Of a stretch of 52,194 nt of DNA, positions 14,954 to 22,863 are shown piece after piece. The stretch is taken from positions 1 through 52,194 of IMG/VR virus record IMGVR_UViG_3300033141_005196. The stretch is one strand, 5' to 3'. The DNA comes from a virus. A program made the position numbers and the translations under genes. How positions within the stretch are numbered: position 1 is the first letter of the stretch; each line of letters starts with the position of its first letter. Below the pieces are notes generated by a model. It was given only the letters and a program-made list of their open reading frames with translations, did no database searches and was not told the DNA's origin.

Positions 14954-15333
14954 TGATCGACGAGATTACATTAGCTGATAATCAGATAACGCTTGATATG
15001 ATAAAGCTCCTAGCCAAAGGCGCAAACAGGCTTGTATATGCAGTGCAGACCTGTTGGTGGAAAATAGGAGATCCAATTTACAAGCATCCAGCCACTAATT
15101 TACCATGTGGACCACGAGGCGAGATGTTATTAGAGACAGGTAATCCCACAGGCTTCATAGAACTTGCCGAAAAGAATCCAGAACATTATGGTAGGCATGG
15201 CCTGCGGGCCTTTGTGACTGCCTATCATGGCAACGTGGTAACAAAGAAAGGAAAGCTGCCCACGTCGCTAGTTGGCTGGGAGAGGTATAATGATCTTTTA
15301 GATAAGGAGTTGAGTACCGAGGGGAAGCTATGA
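14953..15333 (+). CDS. Hypothetical protein
   Basis: Product of 126 aa, sharing one base with the previous stop codon. Aromatic-rich middle (YAVQTCWWKIGDPIYKHP) with no recognised fold. The stop overlaps the next start. Confidence 0.5.
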   Translation: MIDEITLADNQITLDMIKLLAKGANRLVYAVQTCWWKIGDPIYKHPATNLPCGPRGEMLLETGNPTGFIELAEKNPEHYGRHGLRAFVTAYHGNVVTKKGKLPTSLVGWERYNDLLDKELSTEGKL

Positions 15334-15533
15334 AAACGATCCTGAGAATTCCTCTATTACGATACACAATTGCATCACTTATATTCTTCATAGACATTTG
15401 GACGGTTCCGTTTCTGTGGTATGTTCTCCGGCCCGAAGATCTTTTCATCTGGTGGGGATTCCCACTTTTCTTTACACTTATTGTCATCTTCGTCGGAGGT
15501 GTGACCTTGGCAGTTTTTATCGCATGCGACTAA
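15330..15533 (+). CDS. Two-helix membrane protein
   Basis: Product of 67 aa with two transmembrane helices (about residues 13-32 and 44-66) and a basic N-terminus. The second helix (VGGVTLAVFIA) resembles that of the next gene (TGGTALAVIIA), so the two are probably duplicates. Roles in superinfection exclusion or membrane association are possible; neither is shown. Confidence 0.5.
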   Translation: MKTILRIPLLRYTIASLIFFIDIWTVPFLWYVLRPEDLFIWWGFPLFFTLIVIFVGGVTLAVFIACD

Positions 15534-15559
15534 TATCAAGAAAACCAAAGGAACGTATC

Positions 15560-15766
15560 ATGTCTAGACACATACTTGCAGCGATTATCATCTTAACATC
15601 TTCCCTGTTGATTTATATCATCACACAGCTCTGGAACGAAACGTCTTTGAGTTTTTGGATGCAATTTGTCGTCTTTACAAGCTTGGTATGCATAGCCACA
15701 GGCGGCACGGCACTTGCTGTAATAATCGCTTTTGGAAAGGAGGGTGAGGATGATAAAAATGCCTAA
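15560..15766 (+). CDS. Two-helix membrane protein, paralogue of its neighbour
   Basis: Product of 68 aa with two transmembrane helices and a charged tail (GKEGEDDKNA). An in-frame ATG at 15524 would add 12 residues; 15560 is preferred because AAAGGAAC lies upstream. Its tail overlaps the next gene. Confidence 0.5.
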   Translation: MSRHILAAIIILTSSLLIYIITQLWNETSLSFWMQFVVFTSLVCIATGGTALAVIIAFGKEGEDDKNA

Positions 15767-15902
15767 CGACGCAGAAGGTTGGCCGATAGAGGGTGTAATC
15801 AGAAACATTGTCGAGCAGGTGAATTCTTGCCTGATGCAATTGGCAAACGAGGTTGAAGATCACGATCGAAGGTTAAAATCTTTAGAGCATGGTGGGGAGT
15901 GA
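15750..15902 (+). CDS. Small helical protein
   Basis: Product of 50 aa, preceded by AAAGGAGGGTGAGG. The C-terminal half looks like a coiled coil (VNSCLMQLANEVEDHDRR). No family is recognised. Confidence 0.4.
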   Translation: MIKMPNDAEGWPIEGVIRNIVEQVNSCLMQLANEVEDHDRRLKSLEHGGE

Positions 15903-15908
15903 TTAAAA

Positions 15909-16265
15909 ATGTACAGTCAAATTTCACAGTGTCCGAAATGTGGTGCACCGATCTATGCTACAAATCCTTGGCATGGAACCTGTCCGCCACCGCCTATTTA
16001 CTCCTGCAGCTGTCGCTTTGGTGCAGATCAAGCCACATCCACTGAAAGCGACACACTTCTAAAAACCGTTAAGAGCTACGTCGAAACTAAAGAAGCCATG
16101 CTTCGATGTAGTCTGCATCGAGGAAAGTCCATCTGTAACTTGTGTCAGGAATTCACAACATGCTCCCTCTACTCAAACTATCTCACTAGCTACTTTGAAC
16201 TTTTGGAGGATGTGCGATGCCTCAGTTCGTCATCTGCACAAAATGTTGGACAAAGCGAAGGCTGA
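15909..16265 (+). CDS. Zinc-ribbon protein
   Basis: Product of 118 aa. CPKCGAP near residue 8 and a second set (CP, CSCR) near 25-35 form an N-terminal zinc ribbon. A second Cys module (CNLCQEFTTC) near 86 matches the protein at 14529. The 3' end overlaps the next frame by 49 bases. Confidence 0.55.
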   Translation: MYSQISQCPKCGAPIYATNPWHGTCPPPPIYSCSCRFGADQATSTESDTLLKTVKSYVETKEAMLRCSLHRGKSICNLCQEFTTCSLYSNYLTSYFELLEDVRCLSSSSAQNVGQSEG

Positions 16266-16450
16266 AAAAGTCAGATCCAGATTACAAGCATCCGAAATGC
16301 AAATGCTGCGGAGTTGTACTTCGAATCTGGCCCTGGCAATTTGATTCAGTAGGAGGTGATTTCAATGACTGTTCAGCTCTTTTGGCGACACAAGAAGATG
16401 ATAATCTGCCCACACTGTCAAACCAAAGGCTACGTGTACACGAAACTTGA
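16217..16450 (+). CDS. Small zinc-ribbon protein with a long 3' overlap
   Basis: Product of 77 aa. CTKCWTKRR near 7-15 and CKCCG near 28-32 make a zinc ribbon. The last 29 residues are encoded in a region that also codes for the next gene in another frame, and they look compositionally plain, so the useful part may be the first 48 residues. The upstream TTGGAGGATG is a good ribosome site. Confidence 0.45.
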   Translation: MPQFVICTKCWTKRRLKKSDPDYKHPKCKCCGVVLRIWPWQFDSVGGDFNDCSALLATQEDDNLPTLSNQRLRVHET

Positions 16451-16595
16451 CGAGGTTACTAAAGGCATCTCCGGGGGCAAGGCCGTAGGTGGACTGCTTA
16501 CAGGGGGTTTGTCTCTGCTTGCAACCGGTATATCTCGCAAGCAGCAGGTTACACGATGCAAATGCCGAAACTGTGGTAGTGAGTGGATGTTCTAG
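16365..16595 (+). CDS. Zinc-ribbon protein with a Gly-rich hydrophobic insert
   Basis: Product of 76 aa. CPHCQTKG near 15 and CRNCGSEW near the end would form one zinc ribbon, with a Gly/Leu-rich segment (GGKAVGGLLTGGLSLLATG) between the halves. GGAGGTGA with ideal spacing supports the ATG at 16365. A membrane hairpin inside a zinc ribbon is a possible reading. Confidence 0.55.
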   Translation: MTVQLFWRHKKMIICPHCQTKGYVYTKLDEVTKGISGGKAVGGLLTGGLSLLATGISRKQQVTRCKCRNCGSEWMF

Positions 16596-16615
16596 TTGAA
16601 AGGAGGTGAATTTGA

Positions 16616-16888
16616 ATGAATGGCAATGTCGAAGATCTTATGCAAAAATACAAGGTAAAACTCAATGTGAAGAGCAGCTGTGAGATCTGTGGAAAGTCCT
16701 GGCCGGCCTCGCTCATCAAAACCTTCATCTTCAGCCCGAATAGCAGAGCACCAAAGAGGAAGGATGCATGTCCTTTATGCGCATTGAAGCTGAAGAACGA
16801 ATTCTGTAAACTTCCGCCAGATACACCATTCAGTGGAAAGCCGCAGCAAGACCTCTACAAGATCGCGCTTTACTTGAAAGGAGACTAA
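16616..16888 (+). CDS. Small zinc-finger-like protein
   Basis: Product of 90 aa. CEICGKSW near 22 and CPLCALKL near 51 form a four-Cys site; a further Cys lies near residue 64. It ends one base before the polymerase gene and may be coupled to it. AAAGGAGGTGA precedes the ATG. Confidence 0.55.
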   Translation: MNGNVEDLMQKYKVKLNVKSSCEICGKSWPASLIKTFIFSPNSRAPKRKDACPLCALKLKNEFCKLPPDTPFSGKPQQDLYKIALYLKGD

Positions 16889-16889
16889 A

Positions 16890-19163
16890 ATGCACAAATG
16901 GGTCGGACCTTGCGGTCCACTTGATGCACAAATAGTTCTTATCGGTGAGGCTCCAGCCAGGGTAGAGTGTGAAGTAGGTGTGCCATTCAAAGGCTCTGCA
17001 GGAAGGTATTTGGATATGCTCCTCAGAGCTGCGGGACTTCCTCGTGACGCGCTTCGCATCACAAACCTTGTAAAGATGAGAGTCCCACAGGACAAGATTT
17101 CAAAAGTCTCGAAGAAAGAGCTTGCAGTTTGGAAAGAGAAGCTGATTGAGGAAATCAACGATCTCCCAAACGTCAAGGTTATTGTGCCTCTGGGAAATTT
17201 CCCTCTAGAAGCAGTTACTGGAAAGAGCGGAATTACAAACTTCCGTGGCTCACCCTTAAAGCCCATCTCCACAATCAATCACAACTGCATCGTAATTCCA
17301 ACATTTCACCCATCCTACCTCCACTACGGAGGCAATTGGAGTGTGTGGCCGCTCATGGTTGCAGACTTCGCAAAGGCGAAGAGAGTTGCATTTTCGGACG
17401 AGCCTTTCAAATTCCCCACATTTCACTTCACTCTCAAGCCAAGCTTGGAAGAAGTGATAGAAACTGTGGAGATGCTAGTCCGAGAGGCAAGGCCGGCGGT
17501 CATCGATGTCGAAACACCACATAACTTACTTTCCTGCATCGGCCTCGGTTGGAGCAGACAAGATGCAATTTGCGTCCCTTTCTTTATGGGAAATGGCGCA
17601 AATTATTGGACCGAGGAGCAAGAACTCTTCCTCTGGAAGTTTCTCGCTAAGAATCTTCCCAAGCTCGAACTCCGCGCCCACAACTCCCTCTTTGACTGGA
17701 GGGTTCTCTTAGAGCACGGAATTCACCTCAAGCCGCCCATCTGGGACTCGATGTTCATGCATCACTGTCTCTATAGTGATCTACCCCACAAGTTAGATAT
17801 CGTAACCAGTATCTACACAGACATTGCATACTACAAGAGCGACGAGGACGAAATAAAAGGCTCCGCACTTTTTGCAGGACGGGAGCTTGAACACTGGGAG
17901 TATAACTGCATGGACTGTGTGGCCACATTTTGGTGCATCGAAGAACTAAAGCAAGAGCTTGAAGAGGAAGAGATGCTCGGTGTCTATCACGATCTCTATG
18001 TCGAGATGTTCGAGCCTATCTTCAAACTCAACATTCGAGGAACTCCCGTTGATCTAGAAAGACTAGCCGAGGCCAGAGAGGTTCTGAAGAAGCTAATTTC
18101 TCAATACACGCAGGAAATCCAAGATGCCACTGGCATGCTAATAAACGCAAACTCCCCAAAGCAGGTTGCAGAGTTGCTCTATGGCAAGCTTGGAATGCAA
18201 CGGTACAAGCGCGGAGGCTCTACGTCGAAAGATGTACTTAAGCAACTGGCGCATAAGTATCAAACCGACGTGCCCCTGAAGATCATTGACATCCGTGAAG
18301 CCCGCAGACAGCTTGGTCTCTTCTCAGATGAAAATGTTCAAGAAGGCCGTGTGAAGTGTGAGTACTCTCTTACCCGCACTGCCACAGGTCGTCTTGCCTC
18401 TCGAAAGGGCCGTAGAGGAGGAATGAATCTGCAAAACGTAAAACGTGGAGAGCAACGTCGCTTCTTCACAGCTGAGCCTGGAGAGGTTTTGCTCGGAGCA
18501 GATCAATCCCAAGCCGAAGCGAGGATTGTCGCGTGGTATTCGAAAGATCGGAACATGCTAAAACTCTTCGAGAGCGGAGTTTCGATTCACTTGCAAAATG
18601 CGAAGAACGTTTACGGTGAAGATATCTCAAAAAGCGATCCACGTTATACGATAGCGAAGGGTCTGGTGCACGGTGGAAATTATGGCCTCGGACCCAAGAA
18701 GTTCAGCCTTATGACAGGCGTGGACTTTAGCACTTCCAAGTACCTGTTGGAAACATACCATACCAAATACCCAGGAATACGAAAGAACTTCCACAATTAC
18801 GTTGAGAGGGAGATTCAGAGATGCAGAATGCTTTACAATCCATTCGGCCGAAGGCAAGTTTTCCTCGGGAGGCTCGACGACCCTGCAACATTCCGCGCTG
18901 GATATGCATTTCTCCCTCAGAGTACCGTATCCGATGTCAACAAAAAAGCATTGAAGTTTCTAACGAGAGCCGGCTTTAATGTGCTCTTAGAACTTCACGA
19001 CGGAATAATCATCTCAATAAAAGAAAGTGAGCTGAAATTTGGCATTGAGGCCTTTATAGAGGCATACAGCACTGAATTTCGCATTTGGGATTACACATGT
19101 AAACTCCCTATTGAAATCAGCTACGGCCCGAACTGGGCTGATATGGAGGTAGTAGAAATATGA
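16890..19163 (+). CDS. UDG–exonuclease–family A DNA polymerase fusion
   Basis: Product of 757 aa. Residues 1-165 resemble a family 4/5-type uracil-DNA glycosylase (GEAPARVE at 19-26, FKGSAGRYLD near 33-42, HPS at 140-142), though the family's iron–sulphur Cys set is not complete. Residues 200-350 are a DEDDy 3'-5' exonuclease (D206, E208, D269, Y338, D342). The C-terminal part is a family A polymerase: motif A GADQSQAEAR with D538, the O-helix KGLVHGGNYG (K590-G599), motif C HDG with H703 and D704. The position equal to E. coli Phe762 is H594. It is the replicative polymerase; the N-terminal domain may read or remove uracil. Confidence 0.9.
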   Translation: MHKWVGPCGPLDAQIVLIGEAPARVECEVGVPFKGSAGRYLDMLLRAAGLPRDALRITNLVKMRVPQDKISKVSKKELAVWKEKLIEEINDLPNVKVIVPLGNFPLEAVTGKSGITNFRGSPLKPISTINHNCIVIPTFHPSYLHYGGNWSVWPLMVADFAKAKRVAFSDEPFKFPTFHFTLKPSLEEVIETVEMLVREARPAVIDVETPHNLLSCIGLGWSRQDAICVPFFMGNGANYWTEEQELFLWKFLAKNLPKLELRAHNSLFDWRVLLEHGIHLKPPIWDSMFMHHCLYSDLPHKLDIVTSIYTDIAYYKSDEDEIKGSALFAGRELEHWEYNCMDCVATFWCIEELKQELEEEEMLGVYHDLYVEMFEPIFKLNIRGTPVDLERLAEAREVLKKLISQYTQEIQDATGMLINANSPKQVAELLYGKLGMQRYKRGGSTSKDVLKQLAHKYQTDVPLKIIDIREARRQLGLFSDENVQEGRVKCEYSLTRTATGRLASRKGRRGGMNLQNVKRGEQRRFFTAEPGEVLLGADQSQAEARIVAWYSKDRNMLKLFESGVSIHLQNAKNVYGEDISKSDPRYTIAKGLVHGGNYGLGPKKFSLMTGVDFSTSKYLLETYHTKYPGIRKNFHNYVEREIQRCRMLYNPFGRRQVFLGRLDDPATFRAGYAFLPQSTVSDVNKKALKFLTRAGFNVLLELHDGIIISIKESELKFGIEAFIEAYSTEFRIWDYTCKLPIEISYGPNWADMEVVEI

Positions 19164-19480
19164 AAGTAGTCTACATCGCCGGACCCTACCGAGCACGAAC
19201 GGTCTTCGGAAGGGTTTTAAATATTCTCCGCGCCCGATCCGAGGCTAAAAAGTGGTGGGCAATGGGTTATGCTGTAGTGTGTCCTCACATGAACAGTGCA
19301 CTTTTCGACCGCATCGCTCCAGAGACAACGTTCCTCGATGGCTATCTTGAGATTCTGTGTAGATGTGATGAGCTTGTGCTGCTTAAATCGTGGAAGAAGT
19401 CAGCTGGATCAGTAATAGAAAAGCGCGTTGCAGTACAGCGTGATATGAGGATTCACTATGCCGACGGACAGGATCTTTAA
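19160..19480 (+). CDS. DUF4406 / nucleoside 2-deoxyribosyltransferase-like protein
   Basis: Product of 106 aa. IAGPYRA at 6-12, WWAMGYAVVCPHMNS near 33-47, FLDGYLEIL near 58-66 and the closing KSAGSVIEKRVA give the layout of small 2-deoxyribosyltransferase-fold proteins. True members swap bases on deoxynucleosides; here the role may be nucleotide salvage. It starts in an ATGA overlap with the polymerase gene and overlaps the next gene by 23 bases. Confidence 0.7.
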   Translation: MKVVYIAGPYRARTVFGRVLNILRARSEAKKWWAMGYAVVCPHMNSALFDRIAPETTFLDGYLEILCRCDELVLLKSWKKSAGSVIEKRVAVQRDMRIHYADGQDL

Positions 19481-20645
19481 AGATGGTTGGTTGCAGGCAT
19501 ATAGAGACTACATCGTCAAGCAGGAATCACCGGACATCTTCCATATGTGGGTGGGGCTGACTGTCTTAGCAAGTACTTTAAGACGAAACGTATGGATGGA
19601 TCGAGGAGCATATCAGCTTCTACCAAACATGTACGTATTCCTCATCGCTCGATCTGGAGTGTGCCGCAAGTCTGTAGCGATGGAGATAGGGGTCGATCTG
19701 CTATCTGCCCTTGAGGCCAAAATCAACATCGTTCGAGGTCGGATGAGCCTAGAGGGTCTCATGGACCAGATGTGCAGGGTGGCTATTACCCCCGAGGATA
19801 AGATCGTACCAGACGGGAGTGTAATGATCCAATCCGATGAGCTGTCGTATCTCTTCGGAAAGGCATCATACATCACAGACCTCCTGACATTCTTGACTGC
19901 CGCATACACCGGCAAAGCAAGTCTGGACTTCCTCACCCGAAATAAGGGCTTGTGCAAGGTTAGAAATCCCTGCCCCTGTGTCCTCTCTGCCTGTACACCG
20001 GAGCAGCTTGGTGAGGTTTTTCCGTCCATGTCCCTGGTGAGTGGGTTCATGGGACGGGTGATCCTCGTCTATGGTGAGCAGACAAGTCGAATTGCAAAAC
20101 CTGAGCTTCGAGAGGAGATGAAGGAAGATTTGATCTTGGATCTCAACACAATTTCAGAACTCTACGGGGAGATAAAAATGACTCCGGAATGCGAAACCGC
20201 CTTTGATCGCTGGTATGAAGCTCTTCCACTTCAAGTCCCATCTGAGCTCAGCTCATTCTATGAACGAAAGCATGACCACGTGCTAAAAGTCGCAATGCTT
20301 TTGTCGGTGAGCAAGTCGAGCAACTTAATTGTTGATCTTGAAATCCTACAACAAGCCATCGCACTTGTTGAGTTGATCGAAGAAAGCCTGCCTCGAGCCG
20401 TTGCTTACATAGGAGCCACGCAGCAAGCCTACGTTGGAGATCTAATCTACGGCTTCGTTGCATCGAGTGACGAGCCAGTTTCACACTCCGTACTTCTACG
20501 TCGCTTTTACAAGAAGCTGAACCAGGGAGCCGGAGAGTTTGCTCAGATCATAGACAGCCTCAAGGAAGCTGGAAGAATCAAAGAAGTCGTGACTGACAAG
20601 GGAATCTTCTACAAGGCTGATCGAAGAAGGAGGGGAAGGTTATGA
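19458..20645 (+). CDS. DUF3987-like P-loop NTPase, possible helicase/primase-associated protein
   Basis: Product of 395 aa. A degenerate Walker A (ARSGVCRKSVA near 63-73) and a Walker B-like strand with SDELSYLF near 125-132 match the core of DUF3987-type proteins, which often stand in for replicative helicase or primase-helicase genes in phages. Residues 320-390 look like a winged helix (VSHSVLLRRFYKKL…IIDSLKEAGRIKEV). It is the only helicase candidate I see. The Walker A lacks the usual GKT/S and has RKS instead. Confidence 0.65.
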   Translation: MPTDRIFKDGWLQAYRDYIVKQESPDIFHMWVGLTVLASTLRRNVWMDRGAYQLLPNMYVFLIARSGVCRKSVAMEIGVDLLSALEAKINIVRGRMSLEGLMDQMCRVAITPEDKIVPDGSVMIQSDELSYLFGKASYITDLLTFLTAAYTGKASLDFLTRNKGLCKVRNPCPCVLSACTPEQLGEVFPSMSLVSGFMGRVILVYGEQTSRIAKPELREEMKEDLILDLNTISELYGEIKMTPECETAFDRWYEALPLQVPSELSSFYERKHDHVLKVAMLLSVSKSSNLIVDLEILQQAIALVELIEESLPRAVAYIGATQQAYVGDLIYGFVASSDEPVSHSVLLRRFYKKLNQGAGEFAQIIDSLKEAGRIKEVVTDKGIFYKADRRRRGRL

Positions 20646-20815
20646 AAGAAACAGAAATTGGAAAGGCAGATATATGTGAATATTGCGTTCACCAGGGTTT
20701 TCGTTACATGAAAAAGGAAAAGATAACCTACTGTCGCGTCATACCCGCTATTGACAAGGATGGACATTGCTGGTCATTCCGCAAATGGCCACAGACAAGG
20801 GAGAGTGAGAGATGA
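20642..20815 (+). CDS. Small Cys-rich protein
   Basis: Product of 57 aa. CEYC near residue 12, C31 and C43 with His in between may bind a metal. It overlaps both neighbours (ATGA). Confidence 0.5.
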   Translation: MKETEIGKADICEYCVHQGFRYMKKEKITYCRVIPAIDKDGHCWSFRKWPQTRESER

Positions 20816-20934
20816 AAGAGCAAGATTTTCATGTATTTGTTCACGAACTCAGACTTCTGCTTGAGAAATTCGAGGCAGGGGCAACAGAAATCCTTAGAGC
20901 ACTTGCAGTGATCTTAAATCCTAAGTCCTCTTAG
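20812..20934 (+). CDS. Last rightward gene, tiny helical protein
   Basis: Product of 40 aa starting in an ATGA overlap after GGGAGAG. Amphipathic helices only. Its 3' end overlaps the 3' end of the leftward arm by 14 bases, and there is no terminator between the two convergent arms. Confidence 0.45.
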   Translation: MKEQDFHVFVHELRLLLEKFEAGATEILRALAVILNPKSS

Positions 20935-21094
20935 CAGTTCTCACCGCACGGACGAGGTAGCCAATGATCCCACCACAAATCGTTGAGACAATGTTGCTAC
21001 CTTGTCCGCCCCACTTCCAAATAACAACCACACCAATTCCGGTCAAGCAGAGTATACTTGTAACTTCAGTTACTACATCCTTCCAGTCATTCAT
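20921..21094 (-). CDS. Small membrane protein, holin candidate
   Basis: Product of 57 aa. Two hydrophobic segments (about 13-27 and 35-48) and a basic C-terminal tail (RAVRTAKRT) give a typical small class II holin shape. It is the last gene of the leftward arm, downstream of the endolysin. AAGGAGGTAGGG lies upstream of the ATG. The holin role is inferred from topology and place. Confidence 0.5.
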   Translation of the reverse strand: MNDWKDVVTEVTSILCLTGIGVVVIWKWGGQGSNIVSTICGGIIGYLVRAVRTAKRT

Positions 21095-21426
21095 TTCCCT
21101 ACCTCCTTCATAATCTGTTGCTGCTCGATGCGGAGTTGTTTGAGATCGTACTCAAGCTGCCTCATTTCCTGCTTCACCTCTTGCGGACATTCCGGCTTTG
21201 GAGGACAGCCAAAGCGATCTTGAAGTGACCAGAGTCTTTGTTGCTTCGTCGCAATCACAAAATTGAGCTGAATGAGATCCGACTTTCTAAGAGCCCTTAT
21301 TGCTATGGTTTTAGTTTCTCTCAGCTCTTCTGCTGTGGCATAGTGCTCTTCAAGAAAGTATACGCCCGACACGACAGCTCCAAGGAGTACCAGTACACCC
21401 AAGATCGCATTGATCTTATTCCACAT
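21091..21426 (-). CDS. Membrane-anchored coiled-coil protein, possible inner-membrane spanin
   Basis: Product of 111 aa. A single transmembrane helix at about 5-26 is followed by a long coiled coil ending in EYDLKQLRIEQQQIMKEVGK. Inner-membrane spanins have this topology, and a lipoprotein is encoded nearby. The ATG at 21426 is chosen over an earlier in-frame ATG because the membrane helix then sits at the N-terminus. Confidence 0.5.
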   Translation of the reverse strand: MWNKINAILGVLVLLGAVVSGVYFLEEHYATAEELRETKTIAIRALRKSDLIQLNFVIATKQQRLWSLQDRFGCPPKPECPQEVKQEMRQLEYDLKQLRIEQQQIMKEVGK

Positions 21427-21598
21427 CTGGAAGATTCTCCGCCCGATACTCGGGTTGCATGTACTTCGCATCAACATCGACAAGAAACTTCTGATATTCT
21501 TCTGGTGTCATTCCAGCCATCCTTGCATGGAAAATATAAAGTTGAGCAAGGACTTTTACAAGCTCCAGTCCAGCACCTATAACTAGCTCTCCACCCAT
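21416..21598 (-). CDS. Small protein of the lysis region
   Basis: Product of 60 aa, preceded by GGGAGGT. The first 28 residues form an amphipathic or hydrophobic helix and the rest is acidic. No family is recognised. Confidence 0.45.
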   Translation of the reverse strand: MGGELVIGAGLELVKVLAQLYIFHARMAGMTPEEYQKFLVDVDAKYMQPEYRAENLPDVE

Positions 21599-21599
21599 T

Positions 21600-22004
21600 T
21601 TAACCTCCCATTGCCATAGTTTGCAGGTCGTTAATCAAGTCCAATATCGCTTGTTCTGCATCTGGCGTTGGACTCTGCCCCGCTTTCACAAAGGTTCGAT
21701 AGGTCATGATGACGTGATCTGCATGCTCCAAAAACTTCTTCTTATGTCGAAGTAACTCCTTCATTTCCTCACTTAAGTTTGGCCTGGCGATTTGGGTTTT
21801 GTAATCATCTATCTGCCCCGTGTACAGATTCTGTGCCATCGCGAGCCGATCTTGTGGTGCATCTGGAATTGCGGGGAGATGTACATTCATCGTCTCACAC
21901 GACGTCAATGCCAAGATCCCAAATGCAAATCCAGACAGAATCAGGAACACCCCTAAAACCAAACAGACGAGTATCTTATGCTCTGCCTTTAAATGGATCA
22001 ACAT
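21600..22004 (-). CDS. Predicted lipoprotein, possible outer-membrane spanin
   Basis: Product of 134 aa. A basic start and a long hydrophobic run end in LALTSC, a lipobox with the modified Cys at residue 35, which implies outer-membrane anchoring in a Gram-negative host. The mature part is helical. With the coiled-coil membrane protein at 21091 it could form a two-part spanin; most outer spanins are shorter, so this is tentative. AAGGAGG sets the ATG at 22004. Confidence 0.55.
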   Translation of the reverse strand: MLIHLKAEHKILVCLVLGVFLILSGFAFGILALTSCETMNVHLPAIPDAPQDRLAMAQNLYTGQIDDYKTQIARPNLSEEMKELLRHKKKFLEHADHVIMTYRTFVKAGQSPTPDAEQAILDLINDLQTMAMGG

Positions 22005-22506
22005 AAATCCTCCTTCCACTGCGTGACTCTATAGGTCGCAGTTTGATAAAAGCATTGTGCAAGATTGCATCATCTCGACTTCTTACAAATCGTCCACCGC
22101 CACTTGCGCCGATCGAAAATCTACTGTTGTAGCAGATCTCAACATGCTCTGCTCTTCCCTCAACACCCACCCAAAACACGAGACATCCCTCTGACGGCTC
22201 CGAGACAATTCTTCTCTTCCATCTTCTCAAAAGGCCGTCCGCAGTCCAATCTCCACCTCTTGGAAGCAGGCCTAACGCTTTCCCACACTCAACGACCAAA
22301 CCGGAGCAATCGAATCCAGATGGATCATCTCCTCCCCAAGTATACCAAGTCCCCAGCCAACTCCACGCATAGTCTACAAGTAACTCTCGATCAGAGAGGC
22401 GGATTGTCTCATTCAACTCTTTCTCAAGATTTTTGACATTCAACGCACACTTCAGACAGAAGGTACGAACTGTGTGTGCCAAATTGTCTCGATATGCTCT
22501 ATTCAT
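21976..22506 (-). CDS. NlpC/P60-type endolysin
   Basis: Product of 176 aa. GTWYTWGGDDPSGFDCSGLV (52-71) holds the catalytic Cys67, and AEHVEIC holds His121, the core of NlpC/P60 cysteine peptidases that cut peptidoglycan stem peptides. The N-terminal 40 residues are extra and without a signal peptide, so a holin would be needed for release. Its position beside membrane and lipoprotein genes makes lysis more likely than tail assembly. Confidence 0.8.
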   Translation of the reverse strand: MNRAYRDNLAHTVRTFCLKCALNVKNLEKELNETIRLSDRELLVDYAWSWLGTWYTWGGDDPSGFDCSGLVVECGKALGLLPRGGDWTADGLLRRWKRRIVSEPSEGCLVFWVGVEGRAEHVEICYNSRFSIGASGGGRFVRSRDDAILHNAFIKLRPIESRSGRRIYVDPFKGRA

Positions 22507-22841
22507 AACGTTATTTTATTCTCATCCCCCTTCAACCCACTATGGCCGTGTGCTTCCAACTTCTCAATTCTCTCCGTTATGTGTATCGCACAAGCTTTTT
22601 GCCTCTCTCGACAAAGTTTCTCAAGCTCACACTTCAAGTTTTTGGTTATTACATGCATTTCACTCTTAATACACTTCTGCTCCTTCTTTACCTCAGCTAT
22701 GTCTTTCTTCACTGTAGCAACAGCTTCAGTAAGTATCCTCACTGATGTCATGATATAAGACCTAATTGCCCAAGCCAAGAGCGAAGTACCAAGTCCAGTG
22801 CATCCAGTCAACACAAGCGTGTAGAAGATTCGATCTTTCAC
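22503..22841 (-). CDS. Membrane protein with coiled coil, lysis region
   Basis: Product of 112 aa from a GTG preceded by GGGAGGTGAG. One hydrophobic segment at about 8-28 is followed by a coiled coil (EAVATVKKDIAEVKKEQKCI…). Together with the endolysin gene it may belong to the lysis module, as a holin or anti-holin, but the topology is not decisive. Confidence 0.45.
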   Translation of the reverse strand: MKDRIFYTLVLTGCTGLGTSLLAWAIRSYIMTSVRILTEAVATVKKDIAEVKKEQKCIKSEMHVITKNLKCELEKLCRERQKACAIHITERIEKLEAHGHSGLKGDENKITL

Positions 22842-22863
22842 CTCACTATCTCACCTCCCTTCC

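Noticed and set aside
15909-16595. Zinc-ribbon genes as transposase or topoisomerase remnants
   Set aside because: The frames are intact and tightly coupled, and nothing beyond the Cys pairs supports such an origin.
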